Positions 44,091 to 54,706 of a DNA stretch of 64,000 nucleotides are shown piece after piece (position 1 is the first letter of the stretch; every line of letters starts with the position of its first letter). The DNA is from Favolaschia claudopus. Its lineage: Eukaryota; Basidiomycota; Agaricomycetes; Agaricales; Mycenaceae. Below the pieces are notes generated by a model that worked only from the letters and a program-made list of their open reading frames with translations, was not told where the DNA came from and did not search any database. Both the position numbers and the translations under genes were made by a program. Location of the stretch: assembly GCA_037176885.1 (NCBI GenBank), contig JAWWNJ010000045.1:744001-808000 (forward strand), written 5' to 3'.

Positions 44091-45763
44091 TCAACCCAGC
44101 ATCCCCTCTTCGTAGTCGGAGTGCGCTGCACTGCTGGCTCCCGGTGAGCTCAGCTCCGCATACCGCGCGATCTTTAGCCGTTGCGAAGGAGGAATGGACT
44201 TGTCATCGATACCCTGCTGGAAGCCGCCGTGCAAGACACCGACACGTTTCATCGCGAGGAGCTGCAAGGAAGAAAATTCAGCAAACAGAGGCTCGAAAAA
44301 CCGAAAACAACGTACATTGTGCGCAGCGTTCGAGTGGTCATACACACCGCCGAAGAACGCAGTGGTCGCGTCTTTCCCAATGTACTTGATGATCCAGTGG
44401 GCGCCTCCGGGATGCTCGTCGATAAAGGACGCGACATCGTGAATGAAGCCGGAGATGAGGATGAGGGGTCGCTTGGCGGACTGCTCGATGTATGACTCCC
44501 ATGAGATGACGGGCAGGTCGTTGCTGTCTGACGGCCATGCAAGGGACTCTTGCGTCTCGCGTAGCCGTTTGAGTTGCATAGTCAGCTGTCCCTTGCGGAC
44601 CTCGTTGTCGGGGAAGACCTTCAAGTGCGACGCCAATCCGAGCTTCTGGCAGACCCAGATGAACCTATAGGTAGTTGAGATCTTGGGCTCGTTGCAAAGC
44701 ATTTCAGCAGTGCTTACCATTTGGTGGGGTCATACTGGTACCACTTGATCGCGTTGCGATAGTCCATCGGGAATTGGTGGTGGAAGTTGTGGTAGCCCTC
44801 GCCGATTGTGCAGAGTGCGGTGATGAGGTGGTCGCGGGGGGAGTGTTTATCGTCGAATGGCGAATCTCCCAGCCAGTGAGCGAGGGAGTTGACGCAGAAA
44901 GTCGAGTGGTGGACGAAGAGCAGACGGATGATGCCGGCGTATACGTAGCCGCCTTTGGCGTCATTCCATCCGAGCCATGGGATAATCGTGGGGACCGCGA
45001 AACTCATGAGGAGGATGAGGGAGATGTAGTATTTGTGCTGCCAGCGGACGACCTCATTCTTGGAGAGATCGCTGACGTCGGCGACACCGGGTTTACGGCG
45101 AGGCTTGAGAAGCATCCAGCCGATATGCGAGTACCAGAATCCCTCTCCTGCATTGTACGGGTCGAGTTCCGTGTCGGTGTAACGGTGATGGGCACGGTGA
45201 CCGCGCGACCACCACTTAATAGAGCCCTCAACAGCACCAGCACCAGCGATGGCAAGGAAATATTGCAAGAACTTGCCAGCATTGTAGCTCCGATGAGCCC
45301 ACAGACGATGGTAGCCCGCTGTGATGCCTGGAAAAATGTATCAGTACGTTGGTTCGCTTCCGATCCAGTTGGCAGTCGTTCGCGCAGATTTCGCTCGCCA
45401 CCATCAAAGCCGAAACCGACCCATACTCAAAACACATGACATGCCCGCGAGCGTTCGGATTCCAAAACAACACAAAGAGAATGAAAACTCACCGAGCCCC
45501 GTGAAATAGTAATAGAACACAGAAAAGAGCGCCGTCTCCCACCGCAACTTGGTATGGTAGGCACCAAACATACCGATAAATGGAGTGACACAGAGAATGA
45601 AAACATTGAGCCAGTTGAGATTCTTAGAAAAGTTGCTCCAAGTGATTGGTGGAAGCGCCTTGGTCGTCTTGAGAGTGTGTGAGACGAAGTTGTCAACCTC
45701 GGGGGCAGCGACGGATGGCGCGTCGGTTGGTGGGCCCGCCCGGCGTGGAGAGATAGAGGACAT
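44091..45763 (-). CDS. OLE1: Acyl-CoA delta-9 fatty acid desaturase with fused cytochrome b5, 466 aa
   Basis: Makes oleoyl- and palmitoleoyl-CoA in the ER. Exons 45763-45493, 45327-44718, 44664-44316 and 44261-44091. The three His boxes are present: [18 protein letters not shown] and [11 protein letters not shown]. Hydrophobic pairs fit four membrane spans. The C-terminal cytochrome b5 ([16 protein letters not shown]) supplies electrons, as in yeast Ole1. The first intron is 165 nt, long for this region. An in-frame ATG 39 nt upstream overlaps a TATTTATAT element, so 45763 was chosen as start. Confidence 0.96.
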
Positions 45764-46418
45764 GGCGGCTGCGAATGAAAGAGTCCAGCCCTCCCCCAAC
45801 ATATAAATACCACCGTCATCCCCAAAATTTTGTTAGTGTTACTAAATGGAGTTAGTTACTTCCACCAGTTTTGTACGAAGTTTTTAGCGCCAATTCAACG
45901 TTTTAGATGGAGTTCTGAAACCTCTCGTACTCTGAGAACATTTAGAGACACTCAAGAAGGTTCGTGTCCTACTCGTTTAATTTTCTTACACTTCACTGCG
46001 ACCACACTAGGTTACGTAACCTTGCATCGTTTGGGGAGTTACCGGTTCCGGTGAATCCGGTCAGTACAAGAAGCGATTTTCGTGCTCCAAGCATCATCCC
46101 AATGATTCCTTGAAACATCCGCAGCGTGCTCCATGTGATTGAGCCCGGTAATGTTGAGGAAGGAACTGGACTGAACTGGATTCCTGGAAGGGATTCGAAC
46201 GTCACAAGAACGTCAACCTGGCCTTCGGCGATCTCGGGCAAGTTCAGCTTGTGTTGTCGGCTCAAGTTCAACAGAGATATGCGACAATGTCCGCCGCATA
46301 TTGAAGCTAATGTGCAGTTCGATTCGGTTGCAGCAGAATGAAGCAAGGAAATAGACTGTAGTGTCGACAGCACTATCAATTTGGATGAAATGAAGGACAC
46401 TTGCGTTTCGTAAAAGTT
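45764..46418. other. Intergenic: desaturase upstream and NmrA copy 1 downstream
   Basis: No supported gene. The part next to 46419 shares short blocks (TTGCAGCAGAAT, GGGCAAGTTCA-like) with the region below the second NmrA copy, so the tandem duplication includes 3' flank. Confidence 0.5.
45801..45809 (-). promoter_or_regulatory. TATA-like element of the desaturase gene
   Basis: TATTTATAT on the minus strand, about 40 nt before the ATG at 45763. Confidence 0.45.
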
Positions 46419-47586
46419 TTACGACAGAAACTTGCTCCAGTCCGCCGTTTTGCAAAACTCCATCCACGACTTCGGATTTCTTCTCAAACCCTCGAGGCTT
46501 GCAGTGGGAGCCCCACCGTAATCTAATATGGGACCATTGCATCAAGGAACTAGACTCGCAAAATTTCGAAGAACTTACATCCGAAATCACCGAACCACTT
46601 CATCGCATCCACAAAGGTAGCGACCACAGAAGGCGGCCTTTTCACCGAAAGCTCTTTCCCAAGCTGTTCCGAAGATATCTGCTCAAAAGTAATTCGCTTG
46701 CCCGTCGCTGTGAAAATTGAACGGCAGCTTGAACTCGGACATTCCCAAAAAATACGAACCATTGCCGTACCTTCAGCAAGTTGTCGAACTATATCCTCCA
46801 CAATGATATATTCGCCAGTGAGAATCTCCGAGCCGCTTGGAAAGACCGGAGCTTCAAGTGCTCTAAGAACATACAACCCATAATCCTCTTCTGTATAGAT
46901 CATAGGAAGCGACGCCGTCGACCGGAGTGCAAGCTGTATGACAAACGATCCATCGTCCTTCTTTCTCGGTGCGGCCCAGCCCAGAAAGTTGGTGTCGAAA
47001 AATCCAGCTTGTACGTTGACGAAAGGCACTCCACTCCGAATCCCGTACTCGGTGACTGCGGCTTTACTATCAAAGTTGAGGAGATTCTGGACGACGCCAC
47101 CACTGAGCTTTCTAACAGCAGGCAAGCCAGACCAGACGATACGCTCAACACCAGCAGCCTTGGCAGCGTCTACCATCATCTTTCCTTCTGCGGTTTCCTA
47201 GATGATCAAGATTGAATACAATGGGAAATAAGAGACGTTTCGAACGCACACGCGCCGAATCTCCATGATGTACAAAAGCCGTAACAAGCTAAATTTTGTC
47301 AGTGATACCAGAGCGAACGTCAACAAAAACTTACAAAAACCGCGTTGGCCCCAGAGAAAGCCTTGATTATGGCCTCTTTAGTCTGAACCCCAATTTCAAC
47401 AATAGCTAACTCGACGCCTTGCGCAACGAGGGATTGGGCGGCAGGTTTAGTCGCATCCCGGGTGAGTCCACGAACACGATACGCCTTGTCCGACTCCGCT
47501 AGAGCCTTTACGACGCTTCCACCTTGAGTACCAGTGGCACCAACGACGGAAACAAGGGGGGCAGCAGAGTTTCGAGTGATAGTCAT
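46419..47586 (-). CDS. NmrA-like NAD(P)-binding protein, copy 1, 316 aa
   Basis: Exons 47586-47335, 47288-47250, 47197-46771, 46707-46579 and 46522-46419. The dinucleotide motif is VVGATGTQGGSVVKAL near residue 15. NmrA-family proteins are atypical short-chain dehydrogenases that sense NAD(P) or act as reductases. The body has VERIVWSGLP, VQAGFFDTNFLGW and a C-terminal DAMKWFGDFG. It is one of two adjacent genes with the same five exons and exon lengths. Its function is unknown beyond dinucleotide binding. Confidence 0.93.
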
Positions 47587-48358
47587 GTCGACGCGAGTGC
47601 AAGATGAGAGTTGAACGAGTCCAGCCTCCAGAAATTCAAATGCTCCGGTATAGGTATCGGAAGAAAGCACCGTCGAGGGCCAGTGTCAACTATTTATCTG
47701 CAATCTTGCCAGTCCATTTACCGCTCGCAACGGGAATCCTGGCTATACCATCAAACGTCCGCTCGAGGAATCGGCGCCATGTTTGACTGACAAATCAGAG
47801 AGAGAGTCGCAAACGTGGGAAAGATTTGGTTTCAACCTCGGGAACAGCCGTACACCATAATGACTGTGTCACCATTCAACCAAGCTGGCATATGCGCATT
47901 AGCCATACCAACAGGGCAGCCTGAAAGCGAATGGAAAGGAAATCATACGAGTCGCGTATCCCGACCTCCACTCATTTTCAGGAAAATCTGCCGACAAAAA
48001 AATCACTCCATTAATGAGGCTGCTGTATTTTCTGTAGCCACTTATGAAGTTCGTATAATGATTCTGCAACGCGAGTTGCAGACAAACCTCGAAGGAACTC
48101 GGTGTGAGGACCCCAAGTGGGAATAAACGAAGACGAACGTCCCGTTTCCAGAAGCGGGGATGCCCATCATTTTGGGCAAGGTTCACAATGCGGTGCCGAT
48201 TCACGGTCAAACTGTGACAGCAAGATACGAGGCTAATTGAGCCCTAATAATTCTTGGCTTGAAACAATTGCAGCAGAATAAGTCATTTGAATAGAACGAC
48301 ACCATTGATTCAGATGAAACGAAACACCAACGAAAGGAATTCGACTTTGGTAAATGTA
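47587..48358. other. Spacer between the NmrA duplicates
   Basis: No gene. It holds the copy 1 promoter (a TATA-like ATAAATAG on the minus strand near 47690) and the 3' flank of copy 2. Confidence 0.5.
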
Positions 48359-49515
48359 TTACGCCAGGAACTTGCTCCAGTCCGCAGTTTGGCAAAACTC
48401 CTTCCACGACTTCGGCTTCCTTCCTAAACCCTCGAGGCTAGTGGTGGGTGCCCCACCGTAGTCTGGAGCCAAGGGTTGAGGCGTCGCATAAATGTTGAAC
48501 TTAGAAAAGCTTACATCCAAATTCGTCCGCCCATTTCATCGCGTCCACAAAGGTCGCAACCAGAGGGGGTGGCATCACCGCCGAAAACTCTTTCTCGAGC
48601 TGTTCCAAAGATATTTGTTCGAAAGTAATTGGCTTGCCCGTAACTGTCGGAATTATATCAGCAATTTGAACTCGAACATACCGAGAAGCTCAAACACACC
48701 TTCAGCTAATTGGCGTACCATATCTTCCCCGGTGATATATTCCCCTGTGAGGACTTCCGCGCCGTTTGGAAAGACCGGAGCTTCAAGGGCTCTACGGACA
48801 TACAGACCATAATCCTCCTCGGCATAGATCATGGGGAAAGATGTTGTTGGCCTCACAGCAAGCCGTATAACGAGCGACCCATCGCCTTTCTTTGTCGGCG
48901 CTGCCCATCCCAAAAAGTTGGTGTCATAGAATCCGGCCTGAATGTTGACGAAAGGCACGCCCGACTGGAACCCGTGCTCGGTGACTTCGGCTTTGCTATC
49001 AAAGTTGAGAACATTCTGAACCGCGCCGCCGCTGAGTTTGCGGACAGCGGGCAGGCCAGACCAAACGATGCGTTCAACACCGGCAGCCTTCGCAGCGTCT
49101 ATCATCATCTTCCCTTCCGCGGTTTCCTATAAATGATCAAAATTAACATGGTAGAATACAGAAAAAGTTGATACACACGCGTGCTGCATCTGCGTGGACC
49201 ATATAAGCAGTGACAAGCTGGTCTTGCTTCAGTAATCATATAGCGGAGTTAAATAAAACATACAAAAACGGCGTTGGCCCCCGAAAACGCTTTGATTACG
49301 GCCTCTTTATTTTCGACCACGATTTCAACAGTGACGACCTCTACGCCTTGGGCGACGAGGGCTTGGGCTGCAGGCTTGGTAGCATCTCGCGTGAGTCCAC
49401 GAATACGATATGGCTTGTCTGACTCCGCCAGAGCCTTGACAACACTTCCGCCTTGAATGCCAGTGGCACCGACGACAGCAACGAGAGGAGCGGTAGAGTC
49501 TTGAGTGATAGTCAT
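48359..49515 (-). CDS. NmrA-like NAD(P)-binding protein, copy 2, 316 aa
   Basis: Exons 49515-49264, 49217-49179, 49126-48700, 48643-48515 and 48462-48359: lengths 252, 39, 427, 129 and 104, exactly as in copy 1. The motif is VVGATGIQGGSVVKAL. The proteins differ by scattered substitutions, and both frames are clean, so both copies are probably used. Intron 4 and the 3' half of the coding sequence have diverged more than exon 1. A TATA-like ATAAATA lies about 55 nt before the ATG. Confidence 0.93.
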
Positions 49516-50478
49516 TTTCCGAGACTGAATGTCAGGATGAATTGGACTCCAAGAGCAAGATGTAGCTCGTATTTATGGGCCTAGAAAATAGGGATGAGAT
49601 ACCAAGGCCAACGGCTCGACTTCCGATTACTCATTTCTCTCCGCTTGCTATCCGCTCGATATCGTTAATTCATTTACGGGATTGTTCAAGAGGTGGTCTT
49701 GACAAATCGAAAGACTGGCGAGAGGAGCGGGAAAAATGGGATACATCGGTCGAGTTCGGCACCGCGACCTTGTGGCCTGAGTATTGAGTGTTCATATTCT
49801 TCGAGTTGCCGAGTTGTCGAAGATTGGCTCGAACTCTGAGAACAAGCCACAACTTTCAGAAGCTTGAAGTCAGGGCTTGCTAGTGCAAAATGGTTGAGAA
49901 AAGTGTCTGCAGTGGTTGCAGTCCAATCTGGCAGCCACCGGCAGCCGGTGACGTTTCTCGCAAATGTCAGCACTGAGATACGGCAATTTCCGTGGGAATA
50001 AACCCGAAAGCTACCGAACTCTTCCATCCTCCACACCGACGACGAATTTCCTGGCTGAAAAATTGAACTGCTGCACTCGAGAGCTATCTCCAATATCAGC
50101 GCACAAACTCAGGGGGATGCTCTGCCTATCTTTGAGGGATATCTTCAGACACACCGCAGAGAAGTTGGCAGCCTTGTCCATGATCCAATTTTTTTCTCTT
50201 CAGAGCCCGTTTCTGTCTCATTATTGGTACCGTGCTCAACGCGTTTCTCTGTGTCGTACACTGGCCTTGCACTACCAAACCCTCTACGGCCTTGAGATAT
50301 ACCTTCCCGCAGTGTCAGGTGGTCGTGGCGACGCGACTCGGGGTTCTGATAATCACTGGCACGGCTAAAACTGAACTCTGTCATCGAACCAAGTTATGAC
50401 GACCATTGCTCTCCACAATACCCACACTACCAACTACAACATTGTCAACAATATTGAAACCAATTCTGGCTTGGAATA
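49516..50478. other. Intergenic, divergent starts
   Basis: 963 bp between NmrA copy 2 and the next plus-strand gene. A minus-strand open frame (49686-50093) has no splice partners or recognisable motif. I see nothing else. Confidence 0.5.
49570..49576 (-). promoter_or_regulatory. TATA-like element of NmrA copy 2
   Basis: ATAAATA on the minus strand, about 55 nt upstream of 49515. Confidence 0.45.
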
Positions 50479-52168
50479 ATGTCGCAGGATGTCTCATCCC
50501 TTGGACCCATCGATCCAACATCGCTCTCCAGCGAACACGATGAGACGGAGAAATCAGCACCCTGGATTGTACGCAAGCTTGTAGGGGTCAGTTGCGTACG
50601 ATAGCATATGACAGTCTGGAAACTAACCAAAGGTTCCCTGTCTAGTCGATGACTGGTCGGGTCGTGTTGTCAAGCTACGAGTCCTTGCGCGCGGCAGGAA
50701 CTTCAGTAGTATGTCTTTCGCCAGTGAGTGTGCTGCTTTTCCCAAAATAAACGCTCAGGTCACGACGCTCTAGTGGGGCGACTCGTCGCCGCTGCTTTTA
50801 CCCTGCGTCCGTTTTCGCGATCTAGCGGTCCACACAGTCATTGCTGCAACGGTGAACTCATTGTGCTCTGGAATGACTCCTGTCTGACTGGAACAATAGG
50901 GAGGAATGGCCGTCGTAGCGGCCCCAGTCTTGGGCCCAGTTGCCGGAGAGGTGGTCTCTACGTTTGGAGATAGCATCTTGGTCGAACTCGGACTCCATGC
51001 CGGTTTTTCGCTGACCACCGAAGCTGCAAATAGCCTCGTTATCGAAGAACCCACAGAGGCAATCATTCCGATTCACTCGAAACGACTGGAGACAACTGCT
51101 GTCAAAGAGTTACTTATTACCCTCAAATTCAAGACAACGATGACGGACGCGGCACTTGGATTTTATCGCAGCAGTGTGCACAAGTGAGTGGTATGCGTCT
51201 TTTTTTGCGCTTTCTTTGATCGGGGATTAGGGATAATTCGCTCTTTGCGACCGTGAAGGACTACCTAGCCGTTGAAAAGGGCTGGTTTTCGCCGTATTTG
51301 TTTGCCAGTTCAAGGCGGCCGATTATTCCGCGCACTATGAAACCCGATATAGTCTTCTGTCATGGTCCGTTCCTTGAGGGTAAGTAGTATGTATGGTTCA
51401 GGACGCTTGCCATGATTGGTTTGGTTGCAGGGGACTACAGAGTGGGCCAGACCCTTCTTAAGGAATCGGCCATGGTGATAGCTCTCTGTGATGCCCCTGC
51501 CGAAGCTCCCCAGTCTACAGCACAACCCAAAGCTCACCGTGGCTTTTCTATCCCGTCCATAAAAAATCTCCTCCACTCTCGACCCTCGTCGCCCTCGGAG
51601 CCAGAGCACACCCTTTCAGCTCCGACTTCGCCTCCCGAGCCCCGGCGCATGGTTATAGTTTGCGTCGGCCTTAAGCCCCATCGTACACTGTGGACCACCT
51701 CCGCGCGTCCAGAAGAGAGCGTAATGAGGTACATTCTGCTGAATGGATGCCCAACCATCGTCGTCCCCGTCAAGGTTGGCGCGCCTCTCATCGCATGGGA
51801 CGCATTAACGCTCGAACAGCTATGGAAAGTGCCTCGTACGTACTCGTTCTCATCCGTTCCGGCACTTGTATTGATGACATATAGTTCCCGAGGACAAACC
51901 CAAAGCTGATGACACCACCGCCGCACAGGGCGATTTCGGTGGGATTGTCGATGTACTCTTTGAGTACTTGGATCTCTGCGTCGACTGGGAGCGCGTCACT
52001 GTTTCTGAACCTGATTCTTCGAAATCGGTCAACATGGACTCGCGAAAGGCATTGAGGTCGGCACTTGGACTGCTCGTAGCGGCGGCGGTTAGAAGTGGAA
52101 CTAGCAAGGCGGTGAAGAAAGAGGTCGACAAGGAGCGGAGTGGAATCGCAATGTGGCGCATACCATGA
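50479..52168 (+). CDS. Unrecognised intracellular protein, 459 aa
   Basis: Seven exons close in one frame: 50479-50580, 50646-50723, 50774-50851, 50900-51183, 51231-51379, 51431-51835, 51885-52168, with introns 47-65 nt. I do not recognise a domain. Features are an acidic, polar N-terminus, a hydrophobic stretch (GGMAVVAAPVLGPVAGEVV), a Pro/Ser-rich linker (SRPSSPSEPEHTLSAPTSPP), a compact region (NGCPTIVVPVKVGAPLIAWD) and a basic C-terminus. No signal peptide is visible. The consistent splice pattern says it is a real gene. Its function is unknown. Confidence 0.8.
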
Positions 52169-52858
52169 TGCGCCAGACTTATATTCAAATATGTTCGCGA
52201 CATTCGCAAATGACGCTGTATAAAGATTTTGGCCCAATGTCGGTCAGACTCCGTATAGTGGACAATAGGTTGGCCACATCTCATCTATCATTCACGCCTC
52301 AGCGAGGGTAGCTCTATCTGGTTCATGGTAAACAGTCGAAGGCACTTCCACAATTCGTTCTGGCGGTGGGGTATCTATGTTCCGCGCGGAAGACGGATAA
52401 GCTCTAGATGAGCTGCTTGACTGGTATGACGCTGCGGGAGCGGATTGCGGCCCCTCCCGTCTCAGTGTGCTCGGCGCCCTTGAACCGGCCGAAGAGCAAC
52501 AGTTTGAGGCATGTATGAATCATTGCAGAGCCTCTTCAGTGCCCTCCCCAAGCTTGCCCCAAGCCCTCTGAAGCCAGTGAGGCTGGCGTCCTTTGTAGGG
52601 AATGGAGGAAAGGCGAGAGTTTTGCAATGAAAATTGAGTCCACTCTGGGTGAAAGGTGGTTTGCTGACATCAGTCACTGGTACCCAAATTTAGCAAATGC
52701 GAAACATCCGCAAACAACCCATCGCAGCCAGAAAAGGAAATAACAGAAATGTGTTTCGAAACTTCTTGAATTGGGTGAATCGGACAAAGTAGACAATACA
52801 CCAATGCTACATCCAGCCGAATTTGGCGCCAGGAGCCTTTGCGACATCCGTATTCCCG
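52169..52858. other. Intergenic, possible gene remnant
   Basis: A minus-strand frame ending at 52292 reads as plausible low-complexity coding sequence for about 60 residues (Ser/Ala/Pro, ending VYHEPDRATLAEA). I find no start or consistent upstream exons, so I do not call a gene. Confidence 0.4.
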
Positions 52859-53747
52859 TCATAAAAAATGGCTGTCAAATGATCTGCTCATAAGTAAGGA
52901 ATCCGTGACCGACAGCGGCGCACCGTAAGCCTTCAATGACTGAATTCGCCAAGGATTTCCAGCTGGTGCCTCAGTGAGCCGGATGGCTTTTATCTCGTAT
53001 CGCCCCTATAAATTTCATGGAGCGAATTAATCATCGGCATCGTTGGAAACTCTGGGGACCCACCCCGATGTCAAGCAGTGGCCCTCCACGAGCCGTTTTC
53101 TTCACATGAGATGCAAAAACATTGCAGGTAAAGTCGACCTCTGTTGGGCGTTTGATGACCTCGTGGTCAGGCGAGGGTTGAGGGAGATCCATCAGTAATC
53201 CACTAGGACGCAATTTTGTTGGGTAAAAACAAAAACAAAAACTTAGACCCCTGCGCATCACTCACGAGGCAACATGATGCGTTGCGTCTAGATAATTCAC
53301 CATATCTTTCCACGCCTTGGCTTGATCTGCCCCAGTCGTACCTACGCGAATAAATCAACCGCGTTAGGAACTCAAGCGTCCCAAGTGTGGGTCTGAGATG
53401 TGACTTACGAACGGGTTCTCCGCCAAACAGATCGGCTTGGAGGATAGGTGAGTGACTGAATATACGCGAGCGACAGCTTACTGTAGTCGATGACAATATT
53501 TTCCGCGAAGACTGAGCTGATTTTATCCCATTCTTTGCGGTCAGCGTACCAAAGCTAGAGAGAAACGTCTTTCAAAATTTCGGCGAACTTAGATCAAGAA
53601 TAGCGACTCGCGAGTCTGGTGCTGCATGAAGGTCGTTTACAACATCAGATATTATAACTCCGATTTCCACGTACAGAATTGTACCCACATTGTTTCCTCA
53701 ATTTGCACTCGGTCAAGAAGGTAGCCAGCGATGGTGTAGCTTGCCAT
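52859..53747 (-). CDS. SnoaL-like (NTF2-fold) protein, 174 aa
   Basis: Six exons: 53747-53685, 53554-53482, 53435-53409, 53341-53266, 53202-53064 and 53005-52859. Splicing gives LWYADRKEWDKISSVFAE, IDYTDLFGGEPVRTTGA, WKDMVNYLDATHHVAS, DLPQP and GGRYEIKAIR. This is the order seen in fungal SnoaL-like proteins related to scytalone dehydratase. They bind small polyketide-like ligands, and some are enzymes. The first intron is 130 nt and less certain; the others are 46-67 nt. The last exon runs on unusually (SVTDSLLMSRSF), so the C-terminus may be eroded. Confidence 0.72.
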
Positions 53748-54706
53748 TCGCAGGGATCAAGTCTATAAATTTAGCAGGATCTGAAAAACATTTTATATGC
53801 CACTGGTACGCAGATCTCCATGGAACATGATCCGCCAGCTTCCACCACTTCGTACATGGTATTTATCAACTTACGAAACGGGGAGTCTTGCTGTATAAAA
53901 CACCGTGCGTTCCTTCCATCCCTTTCATCCTCCCACGAGTTCTGACTCCTCTTGCAAATCCGTGCATGCCAGCCTGCTGCGCAAACCGCGCAGGGGTTCC
54001 AATGCGCTGTGAACAGTTGTCAATGAGAGGCTAGTTGCAAAATTGCGCACAGCATGAATCCGTGGACATCAAATAAACAGCATAAGATATCCAGATCATG
54101 ACAGAGCACAAGAGGTTCTCGGAAAAGCCATCCGCTGCACCAAAGAAAGGTATCGCGTGAGCGGCCGCAACTAAACTTGAATCCCTCGTCTGGTTTGTCA
54201 ACGAAAAACTGAACAATGACGAGGAGGAAGGTTGATCATACGGAATTCTTAGTATAAGATGGGGCTCGGGCGGTTGTTTCTTTTGCGAGAAAATGTCATA
54301 AAGGATTCGGACACGTAGCAGAGGCACGTCGGCACGAGGAGTACAATCGAGAGCGCGTCTTCGCCCCAAACCAGACAAGGGGCTTTCAAAGCGCAAGAGA
54401 GTTCGCGAGAGTGAGTGACCCGCGTTGCCAGTGCGAGTCGCTTGGACCGCTGAGGCTCGTGTCATAGAAATAAACGACCATAACCGAGTCGCTTTCAACA
54501 GCTCTCATCCAGCACAGCGGAATCTAGTGTTCAGTTCTCAACATCCGACGAGATCCCGTTATTACAGTAGCAGACTCGGATTCAAACAAGCGGTGGAAAA
54601 AGAATGGAGCGTGACTGTGACGCGATCCACCCTTTCTTGTTCCTTTCCCCATCGACCTTACACTAGCTCGCCTGAGCCTATTTCTCGCCGGAGGGTTCCT
54701 TTCTAC
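53748..54706. other. Intergenic holding the decayed fragment
   Basis: Apart from the fragment at 54290-54475 I see no gene. An open frame runs into Sac3 from 54425, but the ATG at 54707 is the better start. Confidence 0.5.
54290..54475 (-). pseudogene. Decayed copy of the 17928-18801 gene (N-terminal part)
   Basis: On the minus strand, VVYFYDTSLSGPSD and, one frame over, WGEDALSIVLLVPTCL parallel VHFYDTSPSGLSE and WGEDALSIVHFVPTCL of the unrecognised protein at 17928-18801. A stop codon and a frameshift separate the two blocks. DNA similarity is plain over about 160 bp (for example GCTCGTGTCATAGAAAT against GCTCGTGTCGTAGAAAT). No nucleotidyltransferase partner remains beside it. Confidence 0.72.

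Noticed and set aside
45993..46400. 135-aa minus-strand frame between desaturase and NmrA copy 1
   Set aside because: No family motif, and part of it resembles the duplicated NmrA 3' flank. Treated as non-coding.
49686..50093. 135-aa minus-strand frame upstream of NmrA copy 2
   Set aside because: No splice partners, no recognisable motif, mixed composition.
52292..52677. Possible 3' exon of a minus-strand gene
   Set aside because: Reads as plausible low-complexity protein, but no start or consistent upstream exon could be found.
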